64,000 nt of DNA from Chamaecyparis obtusa (GCA_027943335.1 BSBK01006354.1:1-64000), one strand, 5' to 3'; positions 10,271 to 22,842 are shown, counted from the stretch's first letter. A program made the numbers and translations. The notes: generated from the letters alone by a model not told the origin.

Positions 10271-12271
10271 TCATGACATCAAAAACAAAAAAATGATGTA
10301 AAAAAAATGCAACCCAAAGGTCATTGTGCCACAAAATTATAAAAATTCAACAAAAATGATGGCAATTAGTTGGATTTCTTAAAGCTAGGAGAAATAATTA
10401 TGATAATTTTTCACTATTCAAGCCAAATAAGCTTAATTAAGGGTAATAGCACTAGAAAATACAAAATAAAAACAAACAAATCTAAAATTAAAAACAAAAA
10501 AAATAACAAAAGGTGAACATGCTTTGTACACTAAAACCAAACAAATTTAATTGGCGGATCCAAAATATAACACAACAATATCATTCTATTTGTATTACAA
10601 TATATGCTAGATGATATAAATCTTAAATAAAGATAAAATCTTATGAAATACACCCAAAAAGTATTAGATCATGTTTATCACATGCCAAACAATGACATAT
10701 AATGAAAGTTGTGCCTTCACACACCAATTGGCATGCATAATACCATGTCATAAACACACTAGCATAAGATCTAGTTGTCAAAGGATATGGTATAAGGCAA
10801 AAAATAAATTTAAAATGAGTACATTGAATAAGATTTACTTTGTTAATCAACTCACAATAGCTAATACTTACATTGTACAACAACCTTTGTGATACAATTT
10901 CACTTGACTAGTGATATATGAGGTACAATCCTTGTGGGATAAATCATAAATGTTGGCACACTATACTATACACTATTTAGTGATGCAAGTAGGATAAAGC
11001 CACATTGTACAACATTAATAGTCCAACATATAGTTTTGATCTAAATCTAGGTATAATTTTGAAAGTAAATTCTCTTGTCATATGCCAACATTTTTGTTTC
11101 CTATGGCAATTTTATAAGAATTTTTTATCATAACATGTAAGATGTTGCCAAATATAAAAGTAAAAGAAAATCTTTCAACTTTTATGAATATGAAATCAAA
11201 CTTGTGTAAAGCCAACAATATTTCCACCCTTAACCAACATCTCTTAGGACTATGTTCTTATTATTAGGTAGGATATTTTTCTAGTAATCTAATAATTAGA
11301 ATTTTCTTGAAAAAAACATTAGCTTGACATAATTTAATAATTGTAGACTCATGAAATGATGGGTTATTTTCCTCCTATTCTATAAGTGGTATCACCTAAT
11401 CTATTGTTATCTTTCTTTACTAATTATGTCTCAATGCCAAAAGCATGACTAATATTAATAAATATATTCAATAAAATATCAAAAAATAAATAAAATATTA
11501 TAATCTCAATATTACTAAACTTGGATGACTATTATTTACTCTATTGATAGGTATTTCACATTCAAAATCATTAAAATTAAAAAATAAAATGTAATATCTA
11601 TAACATTCAATTCAAAATTTGAAGATAAAACTATGAATTGCTCCCATAAAATTCCTTTCTTATGGTGTAAATTTATCCATGAGCTTTATTCCATCTATCA
11701 AATATTCCTTCAACAACACAATATTCAAAATATAGATGATAAAGCTTTTAGGATTGGACCATCGGTGATCTATAGCAATTGAGTCTTATTCCTCCTCCAC
11801 ACATTCGTCGTTTGCTTCCCAAATCCTTTTAGTGACCTTAAGACCTCAATCCTATATACTCCACAAAAGAAAAAAAATATTTTAGTTTCATAATTATGAG
11901 ATATATGAATATATAAAATTTCACGCATATAATTTTATAAATAATTTCTCACATAATATTAAAACTAACGATATCATATTTTCACAATTCAAAGAGAATA
12001 TTGCACATGTTTCTAGATTAGATTATGTTTTAGTTTTTTCATGTGATCCATCATTAAGATAGAAATGTGATCCAAAAATTTCATAAAAACTCCACATGAT
12101 CTATCCTAAAAATAGAACTAGCAATATAATATTTAATTTAAAATATTATGATTATACAATATATATTATATAAATTTAAATGAAGAGTTATTTTAATTAA
12201 AAAAAACTTATTGCAAACAATATCTAATAATAATAAATATGATGTGTACAGAAACTAGGATAGATAATTAC
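10271..12271. other. AT-rich DNA, no gene seen
   Basis: Two kilobases rich in A/T homopolymer runs. Short open stretches on both strands have no recognisable protein features, and I see no LTR ends, primer sites or clear repeats. Confidence 0.6.
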
Positions 12272-12424
12272 CTCTAGTGTCTTGGTGATGAGAAAGAGAC
12301 CAGTCTTTCCTAAAATCTTGTCAAGTGAGATATTCCCCAAAGCATTGATGAACATGGGAAGACCCACATCTTCAACAACCCATGCATTATTCATCAAATG
12401 TGGGGCACTCAATGAAATTCTCAC
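12272..12424 (-). pseudogene. Possible orphan host exon, function unknown
   Basis: The minus strand has about 50 well-formed codons (MRISLSAPHLMNNAW, VVEDVGLPMFINALGN, LDKILGKTGLFLITKTLE) that end at a plausible splice donor: GAG followed by GTAATT at 12271. The codon pattern is more balanced than in the surrounding AT-rich DNA. I do not recognise the protein family. No neighbouring exon was found within the next kilobase, so this may be an isolated captured or decayed exon, or chance. Only its open frame and donor support it. Confidence 0.3.
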
Positions 12425-12894
12425 CCGTAATTAAATTGGCCTTTTCTTTTACAAAGCCCCCCAATCAAATCATTTGATTTTGAACACCAACATAAATATT
12501 AAAAATATTTATAGTGGAAATTTAAAATTAAAAATAGTTTTTAAGTCACTTCAGTTTGTAGAATAGCCATACTGAGCTTTACTTCTCCAACAAATCCAAT
12601 ATTTTAGATTTAAGATTAAAATATAATATAAAAATATAAGTAAAATGGGTGTATGAGCAATAGATACATACTTTTTGTGTGTGTCCACAATACGCCAAGT
12701 TGTTTCATCATATTCCAAAGATAAAAATCTTTTTTAAGTATACCTTGTTTTACACCAAATACTTATATTATATGGCCTATAAAGTAATGGATTTCTAAGT
12801 TTATTAATATGTATATAATTGTATTAATAAATTAAATTATTAATTAAATGGATTTTCTTTATGGGTCAAATTATGTGATTTTTTGAGTGGATCT
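12425..12894. other. AT-rich DNA, nothing recognised
   Basis: No open frame of note, no terminal repeats and no RNA gene recognised. Confidence 0.6.
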
Positions 12895-13813
12895 TATTGA
12901 CTTGTTTGAATGGCTCACTTGGTCCTCATTACTTCTATGTGATGATGCTTATAAGGTTGAAGCATTGAAACTTCTTCAAAGGCCACCTATCTTAAAGTTT
13001 GATCATGAGTGCAAGATAAGTAAGCTTGATGTTGGTAGAATCTCTATGGTTAAATGTAATTAAGATAAAATAATACTAGGTACTAAGAAAAGTGGATTTG
13101 GTGTTTGCGGAAGCTCTATATTTAAGAATACTTGAGTTGGAATGGCATTGGGTCAATAACCTCTCAAGAAGTATATATGCTTCAGCATTGTAAACATCAT
13201 TAATTGTGATTATTGCCAAGTGGACAATTCATACTCATGAGAGATGGGTTCTTGTGAACTACTACTCCTAAGATATGAGTCTATGAAATTGATTCAAAAT
13301 ATTTTGACTAAATCTTAATAAAAAATCACATATTCTTTAAGTAGACTTCTTTTCCTTCTTGTGTCAAGTTATGTGATGTTTTTATTATATTTTAGTTGTA
13401 ATATTTTTTGAGTCAATCTTATTATCTACTTACCACTCATTACATCTATACAATGATGCTCATATGGATGAATCATTGAGACATCCTCAAAGGTCACCAA
13501 TCCTTGAGCTTGATAATAGGGTGCAAGCTAAATGAGTTTGATGTTGGTGAAAACTCTATGGTTGAATGCACTTGAGTTAAAATAGTAATGAGTAGTAATA
13601 TAAGTGAGTTTGATGTTGGTGGAAGCTCTGTAATTAAAGCACACTTGAGTTGGGATAATACTACAATGGATGACTTCTCAAGAAGTCTTGATGTTTCACC
13701 ATTGTAAGACATTCATACTCAATTGTGATGATTGTTAAATGGGTCATTCATACTCATGAGAGATGGTTCTTGTGAACCACTACTCCTAAAATATGAGTCA
13801 ATGAGATTAATTC
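12895..13813. repeat. Two diverged direct repeats, about 519 bp apart
   Basis: The block 12895-13320 is repeated from about 13410, sharing ATACTCATGAGAGATGG (13231 and 13750), GAGTTTGATGTTGGTG-like strings and AGCTCT. The end of the second unit is displaced to 17619-17665 by the LINE insertion. Noncoding. Confidence 0.75.
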
Positions 13814-13824
13814 AAAATACTTTA

Positions 13825-14078
13825 GTTTTGATTAATTGGAAAAAATAGGTTTTGAAGGGACCCAAAACCCTTTACAAATCATTACATCATAGGAATAAGT
13901 ATTAAAGACCACTAGAAAAACACAAGAACCAACCAAAAAATAGGTCTACAAAGAGGAACCACCCTAACGACGAAAAAGATAGAAAACACCAGTAAAACAT
14001 AAATCACCCAAAGGATAAACCAGATCAAACTCTAGCATAAGCCTTAAAAAGCTAACCCTTAAGGGTCTCCTCCATTTT
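13825..14078 (-). other. LINE 3' untranslated region
   Basis: On the minus strand, sequence from the ORF3 stop to the insertion edge, including TGTAAAGGGTTTTGGGTCCC close to the 3' end, a phrase typical of plant LINE tails as I know them. The poly(A) tail is very short or eroded. Confidence 0.6.
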
Positions 14079-16004
14079 TTAATCAATTTCCTCCATTCTT
14101 CCAATGATTTTCTTCATATCATTGACACACTTGCTTTCTGTAGGAGACTTCTTCTTAACACTTTCCCTAGTCTTTGTTCCTAGTCCACCTCTTTCTTCAA
14201 GAGAAACATCCCCTTTTTTCTCCACCTTCATCTATGCCCTTTTCCAACACATTAACCAAAGCTCTGAGATTACTGCTAGAAGCCCTCATGCTTTCAAGAC
14301 TATGCTAGAGGATCTTGTAAATATTGTCTTCCAACTTATCCACTCTACTAGTAAGGACATCCATAGATTTCCCTTTATCCTGAAGTTGAATAAGCCTATT
14401 CTCACCACTCCACTCCTCCATTTTCTCATGTAGCCCTTCATACCTTGTTTCCATCTTATGATACTTTAGATTCAAAATCTTTTTTTTTTAAAGCACCATT
14501 TATTAAATCTGAAAGAGTAAAGGGCTTTTGCTTTAGCATTTTGCATAGCCTCTAGAGTAAATTCCTCTTTGTCATTAAAATCATCAAATAACAACTTAAT
14601 AGAGGACTCCCTCACTCCTTGGCTACTAAAATCTTCCATAGCATCCCCCATTCTCTTTGAATCATGGGAAACATGGACATCATGTCTAGTACCCTCCACA
14701 AAATCATCAAAGATAGGCACTTTACTAGTATTCCTATTCCTAACACCACCAAGATTACCTTTTGCAGCCATTTGAACAACTTTCTCAACTGAATCTTTCA
14801 AATTATTATAATAAAGTGTAATATTCTCACCATATATACCTTTAGTGTTAAGAGGAACATCATTCATAGGCTCCCGAATAACCTTGTCATCCTTCGCCAA
14901 AGACTACTCTTCATTTTTCTCATTATCCAAACCCTAATCTTCAAACTCCTCCTAGGCTTCGTTCTCATCTCCAAAATCCTTAGTCTCTTCTTCATCCCCA
15001 TCCAAACTAGAAATAATGGTTGTGGCAACATTCTCCTCATCATCATAATTCTCTTTCTCAGATTCTTTCTCCTTGCTACTTTCATTGGAGATAGACTCCT
15101 TTCTAGCACTTGACCTACCTTTCTACAAGCTCGCCTCAATGTAACCCTCTTCTTTCGACCTCTTACCCATTTTTGGGGTCTTGTTTAAGGGCTCAAGAAC
15201 TTTATCCCTTATATGATCAAAGATTAATTAAATAAGGCCCTAATGCAACACAAACTTCTTATCCTTCTTCTTGCTCACCATAAGACTCTTGGTCAAAGAG
15301 CTATGCAAGTAATACAAAATATTAAGTAGGTCTTTGTATCTAAAATGGTTCAAGAGCACAAAATGGTGTGACTAAGCCCTAGTAAAATGAACATCCATAG
15401 TTACATATTCCATAATCACAATCAAAACTTTGTGCCAGACCTCCTTAATTTTGTTAACATCAAAGAAACCATTCACTTTGGCATCACTGAATCTACCTTT
15501 CTCCTTCACATATTTTGGAAATTTTTTAGCCGTCATGTCTGAAATCTCATTATTTCTATAGAAATCCATACCCTTTTTGGGACTTCCAGTGACAATGGTA
15601 ATGAGTTCAACCTTCTTCCCATCAATCGTAACAAAGTCATTTTGTCATCCATCAACAAAATTCTACATGACAACCTCATCATATCCATGGAGCTTCTCTA
15701 GATGGGGAGTTAAGCCTCCTTCCATCATCTTCTTCCACACCACATCCATATCCTTCACCTTTAGGCAGTTATCAAGATCTTCCCTCCTCAAATCCCCTCC
15801 CATCATTTTTTCTTTCAATCTAAGGACAATCTTTAAAATCCCAATACAAGAAATGCCCAAAAAATCACCTTTAGTTGAATGATCGAAGACGCAAAAAAAT
15901 TCCCATAAAACATGTGAAAAGAAATTATTATTATTGTTTCTTCTATCAATCCATCTTTTCCAATCACTGTCTATGTGATTTGTAGTCCTCGATCTATTAA
16001 CCAT
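14079..16004 (-). pseudogene. LINE ORF3: unknown protein with coiled-coil tail
   Basis: An ATG at 16004 overlaps the ORF2 stop (minus strand ATGGTTAA). One reading frame then runs to about 14170, where a one-base shift leads to the final stop at 14079, giving about 640 codons. About eleven in-frame stops mark decay. The visible order is an N-terminal region with DSDWKRWIDRR; a compact globular-looking region (LEKLHGYDEVVM, FVTIDGKKVELITIVTG, MDFYRNNEISD, EVWHKVLIVIMEYVTMDVHF, HHFVLLNHFRYKD); an acidic Ser/Glu/Asp-rich linker near 15050; and a coiled coil (METRYEGLHEKMEEW, VDKLEDNIYKIL). I do not recognise a named domain. It is not RT, endonuclease or RNase H. Its position suggests translation by termination-reinitiation, which is inference. 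Confidence 0.65.
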
Positions 16005-17606
16005 TATTAATAGGTAACTTTCCTTCTTTACAAATGATCTTGTCATAATTAATATTGGCTTTGGTATCATCATTTAGATCATTGTAATCCTCCCAGATTG
16101 TGATGTCATTAGACTTAACCTTGTGGTTAGCCAAGTTGTCCACCATGTTGTTACATTCCCTATAAGCATGTGATATGTGGACTTTATAAAAATAATTAAT
16201 AATATTTTGGCCTTTTCAATCAAGTTCTCTATAGTCCATGAGGGGGGAAATTTACCTCTAAGACATTTGACAATGTTCATAGATTCCCCTTGAATACAAA
16301 TGTTTTTTCAATCTAAATTTTTGGCAAAGGTTAAAGAATAGTAAGCTCCCAAAGCTTCAACCATATGGTTGGTTTGAGAAACTAGGGGGACCAAGACAGA
16401 AACCATGAGATTTCCTATATAGTCTCTTATGACCCTATCACCCCTTGCAAGGCTAGGATTTCCTTTAGCCAGACCATCAAAATTAATTTTGACCCACCCA
16501 TCAGGAGGGGAAGTCCAAACACAATTATCCCTCTTTTTTTTTCTTGATCTGGTATCATTTAAGTTCCAACAATCCATCAAATTATTTTGTTCATCCCCAT
16601 CTAGGATGAATTTGGTAGCCATATTTTTAGGAATACCCCTAACATTTTTTCTTCCACCGTAGAGGGATGGGATTGCTTCTCTCTAAAAATTATAGTATTT
16701 CTCTCCTTCCACAAGTTCTATGCCAAATGAGGGGCCGCCAAATACCAAGCACAATAAAATTTCTCATTAGAACTTAGACAAATCCACTTCTAGAAGAACT
16801 CCTAGAGAGAGAGGGAAAACCCAACTAATATTCCATTTCTACTGGAGAAACAACTAGACTTGTTGAGAAAAAGGACAATACAAGAAGAGGTGACTAGCAT
16901 CCTCTTCATTCGAACAACACAAAAAACATTTGTTAGGAAGTAAAAACCCTCATTTTATAAGATTATCCACAGTAAGAGCCTTATTTTAAATGAAAATCTA
17001 ATAAAATATTTCAATTTTAGGGGATAGAATATTATTTCAAGCTTTTGACCAGAAAGGCTCGATGGTAGGATTATCAAGTTGCAAAGTGCAAGAAGAAGAA
17101 ACCAAGAACTGACCAAAAGGATTAATCCTCCACACAATGGAATCTTCCCTCTCATCACAAATTTGTTGGGTTAAAAGATCTTTTCTTATCTTAATTAGAG
17201 AATTACTAACAAGATGTAAGTCCACCCAACCACTGCCCACCCAGTAATATTCCACATTTTGGCCATATTGAACTTTACAAATGTCCCCAGCATTGTGAAT
17301 GTCAAGGAGAGTATAAAGAGATATTTCCATTAGCCAAACATCTTCCCAAAAATTAATCTTCTTGTCATTCCCCAATCTCCATATTTTCCCTTTAGCAGCT
17401 AACTAGCTAACTCTATAGCTTTGTTAATATTGTTCCAAATCTCAGAGCTAACACCATTATCCTCACTATTAAGTAAATGATCTAAGGAAGTAAGATCATA
17501 CAAATATTTATTTTTACATATCAAGTTTCATTCTTTATCAGTTCCATAAAGTCTCCAAACCTGCTTAGCCAAGAGGGCTTTATTGATCACCCTAATAGGT
17601 CTCAGT
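15997..17606 (-). pseudogene. LINE ORF2 C-terminus: RT end, zf-RVT and RNase H
   Basis: In minus-strand order: the RT C-terminal segment (PIRVINKALLAKQVWRLY near 17560); a zf-RVT region with IWRLGNDKKINFWEDVW and the D-x-W-R-x-N-x-x-G block (WRINPFGQFLVSS near 17110); a ribonuclease H domain (PPDGWVKINFDGLAKGNP near 16480, RDYIGN); and the RNase H tail (YRECNNMVDNLANHKV near 16130). There are in-frame stops near 17500 and 17400 and a frameshift near 16190. ORF2 stops at 15997-15999. In plant LINEs this protein nicks DNA and reverse-transcribes the element RNA. Endonuclease and most of RT are missing by 5' truncation. Confidence 0.85.
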
Positions 17607-17618
17607 AAAATTACTTTA

Positions 17619-18471
17619 CTTAACTCTAATAAAAATCACATAATTTGAAAGATTGTAAAAAATTCATCTATTTAAAATGAATAAGATAAAGATCTCTATG
17701 GTAGAATAGTTCATTGCTAAGATTTCTTAAATAGGATACAAAACTAAGTAGGCTTTATCTTGACAAACCTAATAATTCAATACGATTGTATTAGACTAAT
17801 ATAACATAATTAATTTTATAAAGAAGCCCATATAACTCACTCCTCTAAACATCAACTTTAAATAGACCATTCATACTCAAAAAAAACATTATGACCCATA
17901 AAATATAAAATCTGATAAAATGCACTAAAACAAACAAACAAAAATAATACTTCATTATTTATCTATTTTTTATATCCCAAATAAATAGTGACTTATCAGC
18001 TCATCTATTTAAACAATTCCTAAAAATACATATGCCAAAGCTGCAATTTGATGACATTACCTTCCAAAGCCAATGAAAATGTCAACGACCACAAAAATTT
18101 TGTTGTACACGTGGACATCCAGCTGGTCAACATCTTCAATCAGTCAAAAATAATACTTTTGGTTGTAAGTCATATTGTTACCTCCCTTTTCAAGTCCAGA
18201 GCCATGGCATCAGTTCATACCCACTTGGACCTCAAAACTATCCAGCTTAGCAAAAATCATACCTTTACAGGTTGTAGTTTTGAATTACATGCCCATGTAA
18301 TCATGTCATACGTAAGGATGTTGCTTGCTAAACAAGTTCATGTTCTTCAATTTGCTGCATCCATGGACTATCAATGTAGCATGCTAGGTCAGCAAAAAAT
18401 CAAATATATAATATATAATATTTTAATTAAAAAAATTAAATTATATAAATTAAATTATTTTCTAAAAAAAT
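17619..18471. other. AT-rich DNA after the LINE, no gene supported
   Basis: It starts with the displaced end of the tandem repeat (to about 17665). A plus-strand open stretch at 18048-18473 has no recognisable features and ends in an AT-rich run, so I do not call it a gene. A CACGTGG box occurs at about 18110. Confidence 0.5.
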
Positions 18472-18700
18472 GAAAGTTTTTTATTAATTAAGCAGCCTTT
18501 CAAGGGGGCTGACCCTTACAAGATCAAGGCCTAAAGGTGATAAATCAGACCATCAAATAGCCCATAGTAAAAATAAAAAATAAAATAAAGAAGATAAAAT
18601 ACAAATCATAAAGGCTTTAGCCCAAAAAGAAAGGATCAAACTCACACCACAAGAGAAGAAAAGTGAGATTTCTTCATATGTCGTCAAATAACTGTCCATG
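18472..18700 (-). mobile_element. 3' end of a second LINE (short remnant)
   Basis: The minus strand reads a typical plant LINE 3' UTR: CTTGTAAGGGTCAGCCCCCT, GAAAGGCTG, then AATAAAAAAC and a T-rich/A-rich end near 18472. No coding sequence remains. The 5' edge is approximate and I found no clear target duplication. Confidence 0.55.
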
Positions 18701-18724
18701 CAGTACTATCCTTAGGTTGTCCAA

Positions 18725-19080
18725 TGGAAGTTGTATAAATTGAATTCTTGTCATTAAATTGAAAGTTATATAAATCAGGTTCTCCATTATTAAAATAGAA
18801 ATATGAATTGAATTTGTAAGTTATATAGATTGGGTTCTTTATCACTAAAATGGAAGTTATATGAATTGAGTTTAAAAGTTATATGAATTAAGTTTATAAG
18901 TTATATTAGTTAAGTTCTCACCAATAAAATGGAAGTTATATGAATTGAGTTTGGAAGTTATATGAATTGGGTTCCCCACCATTAAAATGGAAGTCGGGTT
19001 TGAAAGTTATAAGAATTGGGTTCTCTTCCATTAAAATGGAAGTTATAGGAATTTGGTTCTTGGCCATTAAATGAAGTGAG
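18725..19080. repeat. Degenerate minisatellite
   Basis: About ten imperfect copies of a 30-60-bp pattern built from AAGTTATATGAATTGGGTT, CTCACCATTAAAATGG and variants. It is noncoding and AT-rich, with both short and compound units. Confidence 0.85.
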
Positions 19081-22000
19081 ACAAAGTCATAGTTACTCAT
19101 TTGTGAGGTCCACATGATGGTGTCATTCTCCTTCACTGTTGATATCATGTATGTTCATTTTCTTTGGCTATTGATACTGTGAGAAGCTACACTTGATGTT
19201 TGTGTGTTTTAGTGAATAGGTACCAAACACATTCTACCTAAGCTATATAATTTGAGTTTGTTTATATCCCTGATAGTGGCACAAGAGATAGTATCACTAG
19301 CCCATTTTTATTACTGAGCCAATATCATTCTTATATGGATGATGTACCCATGATTATTATATTATTCCCTCTAGTGTGTTGGTAAATCCAAATTCATGAT
19401 GCATTTGTGATAGACCAGTGACTATTCTCATAGTTGTCATTGATAATTTAATTAAAATGTTGATTTTTAATTTATTTGGGGAATTTTAATGTTATTTATC
19501 TACTGGCTAATTTTTCGTAGTTAGATTTTGGTTATCTAGAATCAATTTTATTAATTGGGGAAAAAGTCCAAATAGATTAATTAAACTATTTAAATATTCT
19601 ATTTGAAGATCACTTCTGAAAAGTGCTTTATATTTTAAAGGTGGGTTACTTTTACTCACTTTTTACCTTGTGCTTTTGAGAAGCTAGTGATTTTCTCCAA
19701 ATTTGCATTGGAGAAGTCATGGTTATGCTTGTTTTGGTGAAATCCAATTGTTAGATTCTTGCATGGAGCAACTCCTTGGATTCATGTTGGGATTACTCTG
19801 CTTTACTAAAGATCTTGTCCCATTCGGTGGAGTCTTCAATTTCTTCTCATCTTTTTTGTTTTTCTTCATTTGGGTGAGGTAGGGCATCTCACCATTTCTA
19901 TTTTACTATGTTATTTTGATAGAAATATTTTGTAATAGATGAGTGGGATGAGAATTAGTGTTCCCCCATGTTCTCATTTATTTGTTTCCACCCGGTTGGG
20001 TGTGAATGGGTGTTTATGCATTTTCTCATTTGGTTTTGGGGTTTTAGTGTAGTTATACTCTTGGATTTTAGTGAAGTGCCAAAAAAAAGTATTTGATAAA
20101 TGTGATGTTAGGTGCCTAAGCAAAAATGGGTTTTAATTTTGTGATTTTTGTGATGTTTGATTTTTAGGTGTTTTGGGCTTGCTTTATTTTGTGTGCCACC
20201 CAGATTTGTGTACCACCATATTTGGTGTGTTAAAGCTATTGGAGGTTGTAGTACTCCAACCTTGAAATGGGTTTGTCAAATCATAATGTATTGAGGACAT
20301 TCTAGATATTTGATATCGCATCCTGAACTTGTAAAATAATGATTTTTTCACTTTGTTAGATTTTGCCATAATTTGGATGTTTTGTTAATTTTAGGCATTT
20401 TGAGCCTTCCTCATGTTCTAATGAGATGATTGATGGATTTCATGGGAATTTTTTCTCTTTGCAAAGTGGGCAATTGAGCAACTTGTTACTTAGCTTATCC
20501 TTTCTTTTACTTAGTTTTTACCTTGAGTGGTTTGAGTTGACTAGATATCCTCCTTTCATGGCTTTTATTGTTGTCTCTCTTATCTTTGGTAATGATACCT
20601 TTCATGCTTGAGTGGAGTTCACATGTGAAATTTGGATTTAGTTATTGAGACTGAATCAATGCATGTAGTTGATTTACGCTCCTATGTTGAGGTCCAAATG
20701 ACCCATATTGTTGGGTTGAGACAAATTGAGTTTATCATGTTCCTTATGGATTTTGACTTGAGAGTCTTTTCTTGCTTCCTTTCTTGTGGATTCTTATGTG
20801 TTTTCTATCCTTGGTATAGACCATGATGATGATGCATTTGTTTATGTTATCATGTAGAGGAGTGGACAATCATTGGGTCATATCCTTCTTTTGGAAACTA
20901 AGTGGATGAAGTCCCTTATTTTCGTCCTTGGTATGGGACAAGTAGAAGAAGATATTTTCCTATTTCCTTACGTTGATCAAGTAGACAAGATTATTGTTTG
21001 GTCTTCATCTTGTGATGTTGAGTCATAGGACTAGGTATGTTGAGTAGGCATGGGGAGTAGCTCCTTACGTAGACCCTGGTCCATAAGTGGTTGCATAAGT
21101 TGTGTAAGAATTTTGTTAGAAAGTGATAACATGATAAAAAAAAATTAGGTTTTAAACACTAATCATTATTAATTGGTATCCTCGGATGTCAGTTTTGACG
21201 TGTGTAAGAAGTGGAAACTATGTGTACCCCTAGATGTTAGGATTGAACTATGCAAGAAGTGAAACCATTTAATCCCCAGATGTCATGAGAGACCCATGTA
21301 AATGGTAGATGGTACTTGAGCCCAGATGTCAGGAATGACCCATGCAGGCATGGGTACTCCCTATGGTTGGTACTCTCGTGTCTATTTCCATTAGTAGTGA
21401 GTAGCATATTGATGAGTTGTGATATGTGGTTTTATGATTCTGCTTGGGACATTGGTCACATGTTTAGTTTTCTCTGTGTATTATTTTATTTTGTATATTT
21501 GTATTGCTTTTGACCTTTGTGTCATGCTATGAGATTATGGATCTTCTTAGCATGTGTGTTAGCCACTCCTTTCTATTGTATTTTCCTTATGTTTATAGTT
21601 GGGTTACTATCTTCACGAGCATGGTGGGGTGGGCTTGAGGCTTCCACATAGTAGGGTGGCATCGTACTTTACCACAGCTGGGAACCAATGTATAGGTGAT
21701 GGTCTTCCTCCAAACATAGAGACATCGGGTATTGATTTTTCCATGGTATCTTCACCTCTTGTTCATGGTGGATCATTTATATTCATGCTTTGTTGTTTAT
21801 GCTAGTAGATTAGTTTCTCTATTCTTATCTTTATTAATAGATTGAGTTACTTTTACCTTAATATGTATCAATTAGGTAGTCCCCGATGTGGAGAAGACTT
21901 TTATTTTAGTCATACATTGGTGTCAGCAATCCTCCTTTATGTTAGAACCTAGATTGACCTCACATTATAGCTTAATCAAACTTGACTTTTACCAGTCGTG

Positions 22001-22842
22001 AGGCAATGTATCATATTTTGGAATTATTTCATCAAATTTGAGAGTTTTTTCATTGCATTTAACTAGTGTTTCATCACATTTGACTTGAAAAACATTGCAT
22101 TTGACTTGTTTTGCATCACTTTTGACTTATTCTATATTGCATATGAAATGTCACATTTAAACAAAGAGTACTTCCCAAGGATTGCTTGGAAATCTAATTT
22201 CAATTTTGGATACGCTCTATCCTCTGGATATCTTCTAAGCCATAATAGTATGAATTTAGGATCCAGGCAATACATTAAATGTAACATTTAAGTATAAGTC
22301 CTTTCTTATAATTTAAGTTACATTTTATGTAATACTTTTAGGATGTTTGAGAGTAGTTTTAGCTTCATAGGATTTGAAATAAAGATTCTAGATTTTGAGG
22401 CTTTTTACAAAATTTAAGACTAGGTCAAATTTTAAGAATCAACATGTTTTCTTCAACATGATTCCCTTATAGTGATCTAATTGCAATCTTGAGTCTTCCA
22501 CTTGTGCTCAAATGTTTGAGGATTATTTCTTGTTGTATTGTTATGTTTATGGTTAATTGGAAATTAAATTGTATGTTATGGTAGGAACATTTGATTTGGG
22601 CTTAAAATGAACCTCAATTAGGTGGATTTTGAGGATGGATTACTCTTTTCTTTATATAGTCATGGTATCTTACTGGTTTTGCCTCCTATAATTCATGTTT
22701 GTTGTCCAAATCCTTGTTAGACATTGATGTGAATGTATGTTCTCCATTTTCAGTATGGTATCAAATTGTCTTGGAACATTTATAAGTGTTGGTTTAGTGT
22801 TTCATTTGTGTGTGATTGTGTGACAATAATGTTATATTCTCT
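19081..22842. other. Unassigned repeat-like DNA
   Basis: No convincing gene. The sequence is T/G-rich on the plus strand and includes a 47-bp minisatellite (21178-21362) and a run of CATTTGACTTG-like units (22020-22140). The overall style suggests an old LTR or noncoding element reading on the plus strand, but I cannot define ends, a primer site or a polypurine tract. It is the local target of element A. Confidence 0.45.
21178..21362. repeat. Minisatellite, about 47 bp x 4
   Basis: Four imperfect units, each with CC(C/T)(A/C)GATGTCAGGA-like, GACCCATGCA-like and AAGTGG-like segments, beginning near 21179, 21227, 21274 and 21319. Confidence 0.75.

Larger units (their letters stand above)
13825..17606 (-). 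mobile_element. 5'-truncated plant LINE with an extra downstream ORF
   Basis: The minus strand carries the RT C-terminus, the zf-RVT region and RNase H of a plant LINE, followed by a second long decayed frame and a 3' UTR. It is bounded by imperfect target duplications AAAATACTTTA (13814-13824) and AAAATTACTTTA (17607-17618), and it splits a tandem repeat unit whose other copy is unbroken at about 13285-13345. That confirms a single insertion including both frames. The 5' end is truncated inside RT, as is usual for LINEs. Confidence 0.85.

Noticed and set aside
18048..18473. 141-codon plus-strand open frame
   Set aside because: No recognisable motif; it ends in an AT-rich run and abuts a LINE tail. 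Likely chance.
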